A stretch of 64,000 nucleotides of DNA from Halopenitus salinus (GCF_042662125.1 NZ_JBHSXL010000008.1:1-64000), one strand, 5' to 3'. Positions 8,335-16,110 are shown, counted from the stretch's first letter. The notes: generated from the sequence alone by a model not told the origin. Numbers and translations are program-made.

Positions 8335-8783
8335 GGACAGAGGGAGCTCGACTCCCGTGCCGGGACGGCTCGCCGTCCACGGCATGAGGAAAGTCCCCCC
8401 ACCGGCCGGACGGGCGACCGGGCACAAGCCCGGAGTCGGAGACGGCTGGCTCTGGAACAGAAACGCGACCCCCTGCCCCGACCGATGAGGCGTGCGAACC
8501 GACCCGCAAGGGAAGGGAGATAACCCGCCGAGGGACATGCGGCACGACGTGGCGCAAACAGCCCGAACGGCCCTGCCGTGAGGGATACGCGGTGCTCGCA
8601 CCGCGACCAACCCGAACGGCCCTGCCGTGAGGGATACGCGGTGCTCGCTCCGCGGACGGGCAGGAACGGATGGAACGGCGAATCCTCGCCGGTGCAAGTC
8701 CGCGCCGCTAGGTAGTCCGGCCACGGCGTGGACGCTCAGCCGAATGTCGAGTCGAACGGAAGGGGGCTTACTCCCCTCAGTCC
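8335..8783 (+). ncRNA. rnpB: RNase P RNA (archaeal type A-like)
   Basis: This is the catalytic RNA that trims tRNA 5' ends. Conserved landmarks appear in order: gaggaaagtcc (CR-I) near 8386-8396, ggaacagaaac near 8455, a CR-III-like gcgcaaacagccc near 8552, gtgcaagtccgc (CR-IV) near 8691, and acggaagggggcttact (CR-V) near 8756-8772. The ends pair: ggacagaggg at 8335-8344 with ccctcagtcc at 8774-8783, one A/A mismatch, which defines helix P1 and the boundaries. A 49-base segment is tandemly duplicated at 8562-8654, between the CR-III-like and CR-IV-like blocks. Confidence 0.93.
8562..8654 (+). repeat. 49-nt tandem duplication inside RNase P RNA
   Basis: A 38-base block starting cccgaacggccctgccgtga occurs identically at 8562-8599 and 8611-8648, period 49. 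Each copy contains a hairpin. In copy 1 it is cgcggtg-ctcg-caccgcg (8588-8605, 7 bp perfect); in copy 2 it is the same with a T/T mismatch (8637-8654). Only one copy can pair its cctgcc with the downstream ggcagg (8659-8664), so the two copies compete or one forms an added helix. Confidence 0.95.
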
Positions 8784-8875
8784 GAACACGACCGCGAGCG
8801 GCGGCTCTCGATCCGGGGTTCACCGGCGAGATCGTGTGTTTCCGCGAGGAGACCACGTTTCCTCGAACGAACGGG

Positions 8876-8883
8876 CTTATACG
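8876..8883 (+). promoter_or_regulatory. TATA-like box for the GTPase gene
   Basis: cttatacg starts 29 bases before the ATG at 8905, so the transcript is probably leaderless. Confidence 0.55.
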
Positions 8884-8904
8884 CGCCGGTGCGCAACGAA
8901 CCGT

Positions 8905-9873
8905 ATGATCTTCGAGGACCTCCCGACGACCCCCCGCGCGGAGGAACTCATCGACAAGGCGTTCTCGCGGGCGGCCCGCGCCGGGCGCGCGAAGTCGGGC
9001 CACGAGGCCCAGGAGTCGATGCTGCGAACGGCGGGGAACGTGCTCTCCGACAACCTCTCGAACGTGGTCACCTCCTGGCCGGACTTCGAGTACGACGTCG
9101 ATCCGTTCTACTACGAACTCGCCGACGCGATCGTCGACGTCGACGCGCTCCGGCAGTCGCTCTCGGAAGTGATGTGGGCGAGCCGCCAGATCGAATCGAT
9201 CCGCGACGAGTACACGACGAAGCTGCGGAAAAGCGACGTCGATACGGCCCGGAAACACCGCAAACAGGCGTTCGCCCGAATGGCCGACGTCACGGAGGAG
9301 GTGGCCGACGATCTGCGATCGATCGGCGACGCGCGCGACGAGTTGAAGACGCTTCCCGACGTCCGACTCGACGAGCCGGCGATCGTCGTCGCCGGCTATC
9401 CGAACGTCGGCAAGTCCTCGTTCGTCAACCGGGTCACCCGCGCGTCGAACGAGATCGCGGAGTACCCCTTCACCACCCGCGGCGTGCAGATCGGCCACTT
9501 CGAGCGCGACCACATCCGCTATCAGATCGTCGATACCCCCGGGCTGCTCGACCGGCCGCTCGCCGAGCGCAACGACATCGAGCTGCAGGCCGTCTCCGCG
9601 CTCGAGCACCTCGCGGACTGCGTGTTGTTCGTGGTCGACGCCTCCGGCGACTGCGGGTATCCGATCGGCGTCCAACTCGAGTTGCGCGAGGAGCTGCGGT
9701 CGCTGTTCGACGAGTCGGTTCCGCTCATCACCGTCTGCAACAAGGCGGACCGATCCCGGGACGTCGAGGCCGACGCGTACATGAGCGTCACCGAGGACGA
9801 GAACGTCGATGGCGTCCTCGATGCGGCCGTCGAGGCGGTCGGCTACGAGCCGGAGCTTCCCTCCCGGGAGTGA
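8905..9873 (+). CDS. Nog1/Obg-type GTP-binding protein
   Basis: The 322-residue GTPase is of the archaeal NOG1-like group, linked in eukaryotes to large ribosomal subunit assembly. Residues 1 to about 155 form the helical NOG1 N-terminal domain. The G domain follows: G1 GYPNVGKSS near 164-172, G3 DTPGLLDRP near 209, and G4 NKAD near 278. The YPFTTRGVQIGHF segment is the switch I pattern of Obg-like GTPases. The ATG at 8905 is fixed by the upstream TATA box. It lies directly downstream of RNase P RNA on the same strand, and both relate to RNA or ribosome biogenesis. Confidence 0.9.
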   Translation: MIFEDLPTTPRAEELIDKAFSRAARAGRAKSGHEAQESMLRTAGNVLSDNLSNVVTSWPDFEYDVDPFYYELADAIVDVDALRQSLSEVMWASRQIESIRDEYTTKLRKSDVDTARKHRKQAFARMADVTEEVADDLRSIGDARDELKTLPDVRLDEPAIVVAGYPNVGKSSFVNRVTRASNEIAEYPFTTRGVQIGHFERDHIRYQIVDTPGLLDRPLAERNDIELQAVSALEHLADCVLFVVDASGDCGYPIGVQLELREELRSLFDESVPLITVCNKADRSRDVEADAYMSVTEDENVDGVLDAAVEAVGYEPELPSRE

Positions 9874-9974
9874 CGGCCGACCGGGGATGGGCCGGGCGGG
9901 AATCGGGCACGATCAACACCGGATCGGGAGCGAACAACAAGGAAGCGGAAGCGAACAACAGCGGAGGATGAACG

Positions 9975-10397
9975 TCAACAGCAGAAGATGAACGGGTAGA
10001 CCAGCGCGACCCGATCGCCGTCTTCCAGTTTCGTGTCGAACCCGCGCTGATTCTCGTTGAACCGCCCGTTGACGAGCACCCGTGCGTACGCCACCGTCTG
10101 TTCGCCGACGGGGTTCTTCCGCCACGTGCCCGGCAGCTCCTCGGGGGCGGGCGCCCACCCGTGGGCGGTCGACTCGTCCTCCGACTCCGCGATCAGGAGC
10201 TCCTGGAGCTCGGGGTGTTCCTCGAAGAGCGCGTCGAGGAACTCGCGCAGCGTGTCGCCCTCGAAGGTGTAGGTGAACTCGGATCGGCCGAGCTCCGTTC
10301 GGACGTGGCCGGTACACCGGACCGTCACCGTCGTCTCCGCGGACCGTTCCTCGGCCTCGCCCGTCGGACGTGCCTGCTCGTCGCTCGTCGCGTGCAT
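9975..10397 (-). CDS. MoaD/ThiS-like beta-grasp protein ending in Cys-Cys
   Basis: The 140-residue protein has a disordered, acidic first 20 residues and then a ubiquitin-like beta-grasp fold of the MoaD/ThiS type. The strand pattern VTVRCTG...FTYTFEGDTLREFLDAL and the C-terminal block ARVLVNGRFNEN...KLEDGDRVALVYPF are diagnostic. MoaD, ThiS and SAMP proteins end in Gly-Gly, the site of adenylation and thiocarboxylation or conjugation. This one ends ...PFIFCC; the codons are TGC TGT TGA (9975-9983 read on the minus strand). It therefore cannot follow the standard Gly-Gly chemistry. The last 20 bases including the stop are imperfectly repeated just downstream (9954-9973). Confidence 0.82.
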   Translation of the reverse strand: MHATSDEQARPTGEAEERSAETTVTVRCTGHVRTELGRSEFTYTFEGDTLREFLDALFEEHPELQELLIAESEDESTAHGWAPAPEELPGTWRKNPVGEQTVAYARVLVNGRFNENQRGFDTKLEDGDRVALVYPFIFCC

Positions 10398-10434
10398 ATC
10401 GATCGTAGGAGGGCCGTCCGGTTACCCTCGTTGG

Positions 10435-10450
10435 CGAACATGTTCGAACA
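10435..10450. promoter_or_regulatory. Overlapping palindromes upstream of the MoaD-like gene
   Basis: Two perfect palindromes overlap: cgaacatgttcg (10435-10446) and tgttcgaaca (10441-10450). They lie 38 to 53 bases upstream of the start codon of the minus-strand MoaD-like gene, just upstream of where its promoter should be. They may be an operator or activator site. Confidence 0.35.
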
Positions 10451-10494
10451 CCGGGATTCGACACGAGGGCCCGATCAGGCCCCAGAGGATTCGA

Positions 10495-11247
10495 TCAGGA
10501 CCCGGACTCCGCCTCGAAGACCACGTGGACCTCGACGTCGACGGTCACGTCGCCGCTTTCGATCGTGGTCGGAACGCCGCCACCCCCGTTCCCGGCATCC
10601 TCAGCGACCGTGGGCTCGGCCCGGTACGGCGAGACGTGGTGGTTCGTCGTGGAGATCGTGTAGACGTCGACGATCTCCAGGCCGGTGCTGTTCGCGAGGG
10701 TTCGCGCGTTCGCGTCGGCGTTCTCGACCGCGTTCTCGAAGGCGGTCGTCCGAAGTTCGGACTCGCGCTCGTCGCTCAGTCCGAACTGGACGCGCTGGAC
10801 GCGGTCGGCGCCGGCGCCGATCGAGACGTCGATGACCTCGCCGACGGCGTCGACGTCGTGGATCTCGAGTTCGTACTGGTGGACGCCGACGTACTGGCTG
10901 GACTCGTTCCGCTCCTCCTCGGGGTAGGGACGTTCCTCGCGGACGTCGTATCGGGTCGTCCGGATCTGGTCGTCATCGAGGCCCCAGTCCGCGAGTGCTG
11001 CCCGAAGCGATTCGTCGTCGCTCGCGAGCTCCTCGCGGACTGCCTGTGGCGAGTCGCCGCGCGCCTCGACCGCGACCGTGACGGTCGCACGATCCGGTTC
11101 GGCCGTCGCCTCGCCGCTCGCGGTCACCTCGACGGTTCGTTCGGGTTCGGTCTCGCCCGGGGCGTCGGAACTGCCGGCGACGCCGGCACAGCCGGCGAGC
11201 AGCACGACCGCGACGATGGCGAGCGCGCCGATGAGTCGTCTATCCAT
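10495..11247 (-). CDS. SIMPL (DUF541) domain lipoprotein
   Basis: The 250-residue protein has an N-terminal hydrophobic signal with a lipobox (VVLLAGC, Cys near residue 20), so it is probably exported and lipid-anchored. The mature part is one SIMPL/DUF541 domain: it opens with RTVEVTASGEATAEPDRATVTVAVEARG and continues with the helix-strand pattern of that family. Family members are small oligomeric envelope proteins of uncertain function. The start is the ATG at 11247 before the signal. It follows the DUF389 gene on the same strand after a 59-base gap. Confidence 0.88.
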   Translation of the reverse strand: MDRRLIGALAIVAVVLLAGCAGVAGSSDAPGETEPERTVEVTASGEATAEPDRATVTVAVEARGDSPQAVREELASDDESLRAALADWGLDDDQIRTTRYDVREERPYPEEERNESSQYVGVHQYELEIHDVDAVGEVIDVSIGAGADRVQRVQFGLSDERESELRTTAFENAVENADANARTLANSTGLEIVDVYTISTTNHHVSPYRAEPTVAEDAGNGGGGVPTTIESGDVTVDVEVHVVFEAESGS

Positions 11248-11306
11248 ACGGCTCCGTAGGACGGGTGAAGTCCTTAAGCCAGCGGTGGCACAAAGAGCGG
11301 CTTGTC

Positions 11307-12602
11307 TCACCCGGACTGCTCGACGGTGAGGATGCGGACCTCCACGTCGACGGGCCCGTCGACGATGGGCTCGATCCGTGCGTCGAGGCGGTCCGCGAGC
11401 CCGGAGACCGTCGACCCCGGCTCGGAACCGACGGTTATCACCACGCGTTCGGTCCGCAGGGGCGGTATTCGCCCGGTTCTGTGGATCTCGAGCTCGAGCA
11501 GTTCGAGTTCCGACTCGGCGAGTTCGAGTTCGGTCTCCACCGCGTTGCGGATGTCCTGTTCGGTCGTCGCCGCGGTGTAGGAGTCGTAGGTGACCCCGCC
11601 GAGGAACACCGAAAGCACGGCGATCGCGGCGAGCAGGACCGCGACGCGCGTGAGGACTGCCGAGCGAGCCTCCGCCTCCCGAAACCACGAATCGGGTCGG
11701 TAGCCCTCGTACCACAACACGACGAGCGCGGCCAGGTTGATCGAGAGGACGTTGACGGACACGAGCACGCCCGACCCGAGCGCCAGCCGGGGGATTCCGA
11801 AGGCGATCCCGATCCCCACGGCGGCGGCGGGCGGGATCAACGCCACCGCGATCATCACGCCGACCAGCGCGGAGGAAACGCCCGTCATCAACGAGACGAT
11901 GCCGGCGATGCCGGCGCCGATCGCCACCGCGAGCGCGAGGACGTTCGGGGCGAGACGCTCGGACACCTCCGCGAGGGCGAGGGGATCCATTCCAGGTGGA
12001 ACGAGGTTGAGGGTTCGGAGTGCAGCGGCGAAGGCGGCCGCGGAGGCGACGGCGAGCGCGATGCCGAGCACTTGCAGGCGGATGCCCCGCGCGAACAGCT
12101 CGTCGTCGTCCACGACGGTGCCGACCGCGGCGGACATCGCCGGCCCGATGAGCGGCGCGATCACCATCGATCCGACGACCGTCGCCGGCGAGTCGAGGAG
12201 CAGGCCGGCGGTCGCGATGACCGCGGAGATGACGGTCATGAGGACGTAGGTCCGAATACCCGAGACCAGGTCCTTCGCTTTGGCCTGGAGCTCCTCCTTT
12301 GCGATCCGGTCCTCGCCGTGTTCCGCCTCCTCGGCGTAGTCCTCCTCCAGCTGCTCGAATCGGCGCGAGATGACCGTCTCCGCCTCGACGATCACGGTGT
12401 AGGTCCCCTCGTCGATCCCGGCCTCGCGGAGCCGCTCGAGGACGGGCTCGACGGCCGACGTCGGCAGGGGAAAGGAGACGACGCCCGTGTACTTCCGGCC
12501 GCTCGTCTCGTCCGTCACGACGTAGTCGATCCCCTCCTCGTCGAGGGCATCGACGACCGCGGCCCGCTTGCCCGCCGGGATCATCACCTGTACGAGTCGC
12601 AC
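11307..12602 (-). CDS. DUF389 / TIGR00341 family membrane protein
   Basis: The 431-residue protein has an N-terminal cytoplasmic regulatory-like domain (about residues 1-115, with a degenerate ACT-like look) and then about six to eight membrane helices containing the family blocks SPATVVGSMVIAPLIGPAMS and SALVGVMIAVALIPPAAAVG. The function of the family is not established. The GTG at 12602 is chosen because a TATA-like ggataaaaac (12625-12634) lies at leaderless distance upstream; the frame itself extends seven codons further. An Asp/Glu-rich extracytoplasmic C-terminal domain follows the last helix. Confidence 0.88.
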   Translation of the reverse strand: MRLVQVMIPAGKRAAVVDALDEEGIDYVVTDETSGRKYTGVVSFPLPTSAVEPVLERLREAGIDEGTYTVIVEAETVISRRFEQLEEDYAEEAEHGEDRIAKEELQAKAKDLVSGIRTYVLMTVISAVIATAGLLLDSPATVVGSMVIAPLIGPAMSAAVGTVVDDDELFARGIRLQVLGIALAVASAAAFAAALRTLNLVPPGMDPLALAEVSERLAPNVLALAVAIGAGIAGIVSLMTGVSSALVGVMIAVALIPPAAAVGIGIAFGIPRLALGSGVLVSVNVLSINLAALVVLWYEGYRPDSWFREAEARSAVLTRVAVLLAAIAVLSVFLGGVTYDSYTAATTEQDIRNAVETELELAESELELLELEIHRTGRIPPLRTERVVITVGSEPGSTVSGLADRLDARIEPIVDGPVDVEVRILTVEQSG

Positions 12603-12624
12603 GGTACCGGGTGGGCGCGCCAAG

Positions 12625-12634
12625 GGATAAAAAC
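12625..12634 (-). promoter_or_regulatory. TATA-like box for the DUF389 gene
   Basis: Read on the minus strand this is gtttttatcc, about 27 bases before the GTG at 12602. It supports the GTG start. Confidence 0.5.
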
Positions 12635-12733
12635 CCGGGGGTGATCCACCGGCTCACTGATCGACGCGTCCAGCGAACCGCCGGTCGATCCCGGGTGGCA
12701 GATCACCGATTCGTCGGGCCCATCGACGGCAGA

Positions 12734-13135
12734 TCACCGATTCGTCGCGTCCGCCGGCTCGTCGTCCCCCGTGTACGTTCGAAGCGACTCGATCCGGTCT
12801 GTGCCGATCGAGAAGACGTCGAGGAACGCGAACAGCACCTCCCCGTCGGCATCGAGGAGGCGGCCGCGTGCGGCACGGTCCGAACCGTTCGCGTAGACCG
12901 CGTCCACGACGTGTTCGGTGTCGGTCATCGGCCGCTCATCGCGCATGAACGCGACGAAACGATCGCGGCCGTCGAGCGTTCGGTCGGGCCGGTCGTGGAC
13001 GAACGCCGGATCCAGAAGCGCCGCGAGCGCCTCGTAGTCGCCCGCGTCGATGTGCGCGTAGTAGCGTCGAACGAGCCGTTCGGCGTCGGCGTGGTCCGCA
13101 TTCGTGAGGTCCTCCGTGCGGTTCCGACCGTCCAT
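12734..13135 (-). CDS. SnoaL-like / NTF2-fold protein
   Basis: The 133-residue protein has the NTF2/SnoaL-like pattern. An N-terminal helix (ADAERLVRRYYAHIDAGDYEALAALLD) is followed by FVHDRPDRTLDGRDRFVAFMRD and strands ending VFSIGTDRIESLRTYTG. Small proteins of this fold act as polyketide cyclases, isomerases or binding proteins; the substrate here cannot be inferred. A 20-base block that spans its stop codon (12728-12747) is repeated exactly at 12697-12716, 31 bases downstream of the gene end. Confidence 0.8.
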   Translation of the reverse strand: MDGRNRTEDLTNADHADAERLVRRYYAHIDAGDYEALAALLDPAFVHDRPDRTLDGRDRFVAFMRDERPMTDTEHVVDAVYANGSDRAARGRLLDADGEVLFAFLDVFSIGTDRIESLRTYTGDDEPADATNR

Positions 13136-13210
13136 ACCCGACGGTGACGCTCCGGAGTGAAACGTGTGGGGGGTCGAGGTCGGCGGGGCCGAACCGTCGA
13201 TCCCCGCGGT

Positions 13211-13227
13211 TTTTACTCGATGACGAC
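13211..13227 (+). promoter_or_regulatory. radB promoter block shared with the XPD-like gene
   Basis: ttttactcgatgacgac begins exactly 29 bases before the radB GTG at 13240. The same 17 bases lie at 45858-45874, again exactly 29 bases before the GTG of the XPD-like helicase gene. The first part is the TATA box; the second part lies between TATA and start. Confidence 0.75.
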
Positions 13228-13239
13228 GAAGACGGCCCA

Positions 13240-13950
13240 GTGAGCGATCCCGTCCCCATCGGCTGTGAGCCGCTCGACGACCTGCTCGGCGGCGGGTTCG
13301 ACCGCGGCGTCGTCACCCAGTTGTACGGTCCGCCGGCGGCCGGAAAGACCAACCTCGCGCTGTCGGCGGCCGTGCAGGTGGCGAGCGGAGGCGGGACCGT
13401 CCTGTACATAGACACCGAGGGGCTGTCGATCGAGCGGTTTCGTCAGATCGCGGAGGTACAAACCGACGGCGACGTGGAGTCCGTGGCCTCGCGACTGATC
13501 ATCACGGAGGCGTACGACTTCGACGACCAGGCGGAGGCGGTTCGGGACGCCGCCGAGTTCGCGCCGGAGGCGGATCTGATCGTGCTCGACTCCGCCACCG
13601 GGTTCTACCGGATCGAGCGCGCGGCGGACGTCGAGGGCGGCGAGGCGCTCAGAACGATCGCCGACCAGATCACCCACCTCCTCTCGCTCGCGCGGCGACA
13701 CGACCTGGCCGTGGTCGCCACCAACCAGGTGTACACCGACCCGGAAAGCGATAGAACGCGGCCGCTCGGCGGGAACACGCTCGAACACTGGACCGGGGTG
13801 ATACTGCGACTCGACCGGTTCCGTGGCGGGAACCGTCGCGCGACACTCGAGAAACACCGGTCGCGAGCGGCCGGCGATCAGGCGACGTTCCGGATCACCG
13901 GGTCGGGCATCGAGGGGACGGACGGAGGCCCCGGAATGGACGGACTGTGA
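13240..13950 (+). CDS. radB: RadB, RecA/Rad51 paralogue
   Basis: The 236-residue protein has the short RadB architecture, without the N-terminal helix-hairpin-helix domain of RadA. It opens SDPVPIGCEPLDDLLGGGFDRG and has Walker A GPPAAGKT near residues 28-36 and a Walker B-like LIVLDSATGFYR near 110. RadB is a recombination mediator that assists RadA in archaea. The start is the GTG at 13240, set by the promoter block at 13211. Around its stop, 17 bases recur 24 bases downstream with one mismatch. Confidence 0.95.
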   Translation: MSDPVPIGCEPLDDLLGGGFDRGVVTQLYGPPAAGKTNLALSAAVQVASGGGTVLYIDTEGLSIERFRQIAEVQTDGDVESVASRLIITEAYDFDDQAEAVRDAAEFAPEADLIVLDSATGFYRIERAADVEGGEALRTIADQITHLLSLARRHDLAVVATNQVYTDPESDRTRPLGGNTLEHWTGVILRLDRFRGGNRRATLEKHRSRAAGDQATFRITGSGIEGTDGGPGMDGL

Positions 13951-14088
13951 GGGATCGATGGGAACGGGCTGTGAGGGATCGGTAGGATCGGAGGGGATCG
14001 ACGAACGAAAAGAACGGACGACGAAGAGGGACGGACGACGTCGTTCAGGCGGCCGAGAGCCGATCGGGGGCGATGCGGGAGCGACCGC

Positions 14089-15231
14089 TCACAGCTCGCC
14101 GAGCTTGCGGAGGAGCTGTCCGCGGTACTTCTCGTCGGCGTTGACGCCCTTCATCTCGAGGACGTTCCGCTCGAGCTTGTCGAGCGCGACGTGGAAGGCG
14201 TGTTCGGCGCCGTATCCCTCGCCGGTTCCCATGACCTGGCCCTTGTTGGTGCGGAGCCGGATCTGACACTGGATGAGCGGGGTGCCCCGGAGCTTCTCCT
14301 TGTGTTCGTGCAGGCGAACGTGCGCGTGAAGGACCTGCATCCGGCCGTACTTGTTCGTGACCTCCTGGATCGACTCGATGACGTGGGTGCGCGAGATCGT
14401 ATCGAGCAGCTCGATGTTCGTGATCTGGACGTCCATCGACTCCTCCTCGGTGAAGGTGAGCGACCGGAGGATGTCGGTCTTGGTGATGATCCCCTCGACG
14501 GCGTCCTCGTCGTCCGCCGGGGTGACGACGAGACCGGCGATGTCGTTGTCGAACATGCGCTCCAAGGCCACCTTCGTCGTCTCGTCGGGGCGGACGGTGA
14601 GCGTGGGGCTCGACATCAGGTCGTAGATGGGGAGATCGAGCATCCGGTCGATGTCGCCCGCGCGGTCGCCGCTGCCCTGGCGGTCCTGGTCGCGCACGAC
14701 GAAGTCGACGATGTCGTTGGTCGTGACGATCCCGGAAAGCGCCCCGTTCTCGTTTTTGACCGGCAGCCGGGAGATGCCGTGTTTGCGGAGCCGGTTTATC
14801 GCCTGTCCGACGTGTTCCTTCTCGCCGATGGTGACGACGTCCGCGGTGTACACCTGGTCGACGGTGTTCGCATCGAAGCTGTCGATGACGGCCTCGAGGA
14901 TCCCGTCCTCCGTGATGATCCCGTAGAGCTTCTCGCCCTCGTAGACCGGGGCGATCTTCACGTTGCCCTCGATGAGCAGCCGGGCCGCCTCCCGGACGTC
15001 CTCGTGGCGATCGATCTCCGGGGCGGGCTTCATCACCACGGAGACCTTCGTGTCGTCGCCCATCCGCGACCGGATCAGCTGTTTCTCGCCGACGACGCCC
15101 GCGTACTCGCCGTCTTCGGTGACGATTACCCCCTTCGGGTTCTCCCGGTCGAAGAGGGAGCGGACCTTTGCGAGACGCTCGTCGACGTCGACCTCGACGT
15201 ACTCCGGCACCGCGATATCATCGATGTTCAT
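14089..15231 (-). CDS. Four-CBS-domain protein with S30AE/HPF-like C-terminus
   Basis: The 380-residue protein has four CBS motifs arranged as two pairs (about residues 1-120 and 125-270), each built like VSVVMKPAPEIDRHEDVREAARLL. The last 105 residues look like a ribosome-hibernation (HPF/S30AE) domain: VLHAHVRLHEHKE, QIRLRTNKGQVMGTGEG and AFHVALDKLERNVLEMKG follow that family's strand and helix pattern. CBS pairs bind adenine nucleotides, so an energy-gated ribosome-binding factor is a reasonable inference but not proven. The start ATG is at 15231. Confidence 0.75.
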   Translation of the reverse strand: MNIDDIAVPEYVEVDVDERLAKVRSLFDRENPKGVIVTEDGEYAGVVGEKQLIRSRMGDDTKVSVVMKPAPEIDRHEDVREAARLLIEGNVKIAPVYEGEKLYGIITEDGILEAVIDSFDANTVDQVYTADVVTIGEKEHVGQAINRLRKHGISRLPVKNENGALSGIVTTNDIVDFVVRDQDRQGSGDRAGDIDRMLDLPIYDLMSSPTLTVRPDETTKVALERMFDNDIAGLVVTPADDEDAVEGIITKTDILRSLTFTEEESMDVQITNIELLDTISRTHVIESIQEVTNKYGRMQVLHAHVRLHEHKEKLRGTPLIQCQIRLRTNKGQVMGTGEGYGAEHAFHVALDKLERNVLEMKGVNADEKYRGQLLRKLGEL

Positions 15232-15292
15232 GGGCCTAATCCGAACCTACAGCCGGAACGGTATTGAAAGTACGGGCATCGTCTCGACTCGA

Positions 15293-15364
15293 GGCGACGA
15301 GACGGCCGGCGAACGGCACCTCGTTCCCAAGGCGACGAGACGGCCGGCGAACGGCACCTCGTTC
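15293..15364. repeat. 34-bp direct repeat in the spacer between divergent genes
   Basis: The block starting ggcgacgagacggccggcga occurs at 15293-15326 and again at 15331-15364 without mismatch, period 38. It lies between the divergent CBS protein gene and the winged-helix regulator gene, upstream of both starts. Confidence 0.93.
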
Positions 15365-15387
15365 GCCGAGCGCGTGGTGAGCCAAGG

Positions 15388-15394
15388 TTATACG
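15388..15394 (+). promoter_or_regulatory. TATA-like box for the winged-helix regulator
   Basis: ttatacg begins 30 bases before the ATG at 15418, the usual leaderless spacing. Confidence 0.55.
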
Positions 15395-15417
15395 TCTCTG
15401 TCGCTAACCTCACGTCA

Positions 15418-16080
15418 ATGGACTCCGCGGTGCTGCTCGATCTCCTCGGCAACGAGAATCGACGGCGCATCCTCCGTCTGCTCTCGCACAAGTCCTGTTA
15501 CGTGACGGAGATCTCCGAGTACCTGGGCGTTAGCCCGAAGGCGGTCATCGACCACCTCCGAAAGCTCGAGGAGGCCGGCCTCATCGAGTCGACGACCGAC
15601 GGGACGCGCCGCAAGTACTTCCGCATCTCCCGGAGCCTTCGGCTCGAGGTGAGCGTCTCCCCGTACGGATTCGGCGCCAAGAGCGCGTATCCGGCGAGTC
15701 CGGGACTAGACATGACCGGCCGATGTCCGCATCTCTCCATCGAGGTGGAAACGGCGAACGAGAGCGATACCGACGATCTGTCGGAACTCGCCGGGGAGTT
15801 CGGACGTCTCCAGGAGCTCGACCGCGAGCTGTCCCTCGCCCAGCGGTGGGTCCACGGACGGATGGAGGACGTCCTCTCGCGGATCGACGAGCGGTTCGGC
15901 CCGGAGGCCGACAGCCGATTTTACGCGGAGATACTCGCGGCCGTCGTCGAGACGGACGGGTCGCCGGAGGCGATCGCCGCCGGGGTACAGGGCTCGAACG
16001 AGTCCGTCGAACGAGCGCTCTCACGACTCGACGACGCCGGGTTCCTCGAGCGTGAGAACGGCCGATTCGTGGTCCGGTAG
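15418..16080 (+). CDS. ArsR-type winged-helix transcriptional regulator
   Basis: The 220-residue protein begins with a clear winged-helix DNA-binding domain (residues 5-80): DLLGNENRRRILRLLSHKSCYVTEISEYLGVSPKAVIDHLRKLEEAGLIES, then a wing TTDGTRRKYFRISRSLRLEV. A helical middle region (about 115-160) could dimerise, and the last 60 residues resemble a second winged-helix half (SPEAIAAGVQGSNESVERALSRLDDAGFLE). No ligand-binding cysteines or histidines of metal-sensing ArsR proteins are evident. Its target is unknown. The repeat at 15293-15364 in the divergent promoter region is a possible site. Confidence 0.85.
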   Translation: MDSAVLLDLLGNENRRRILRLLSHKSCYVTEISEYLGVSPKAVIDHLRKLEEAGLIESTTDGTRRKYFRISRSLRLEVSVSPYGFGAKSAYPASPGLDMTGRCPHLSIEVETANESDTDDLSELAGEFGRLQELDRELSLAQRWVHGRMEDVLSRIDERFGPEADSRFYAEILAAVVETDGSPEAIAAGVQGSNESVERALSRLDDAGFLERENGRFVVR

Positions 16081-16110
16081 ACGGGCGATCGAACGAGGAA
16101 CGTCGGCTCG

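Noticed and set aside
9975..9990. Cys-Cys tail as a simple frameshift of Gly-Gly
   Set aside because: No single-base shift of the visible codons gives Gly-Gly before a stop, so an easy sequencing-error explanation is not supported.
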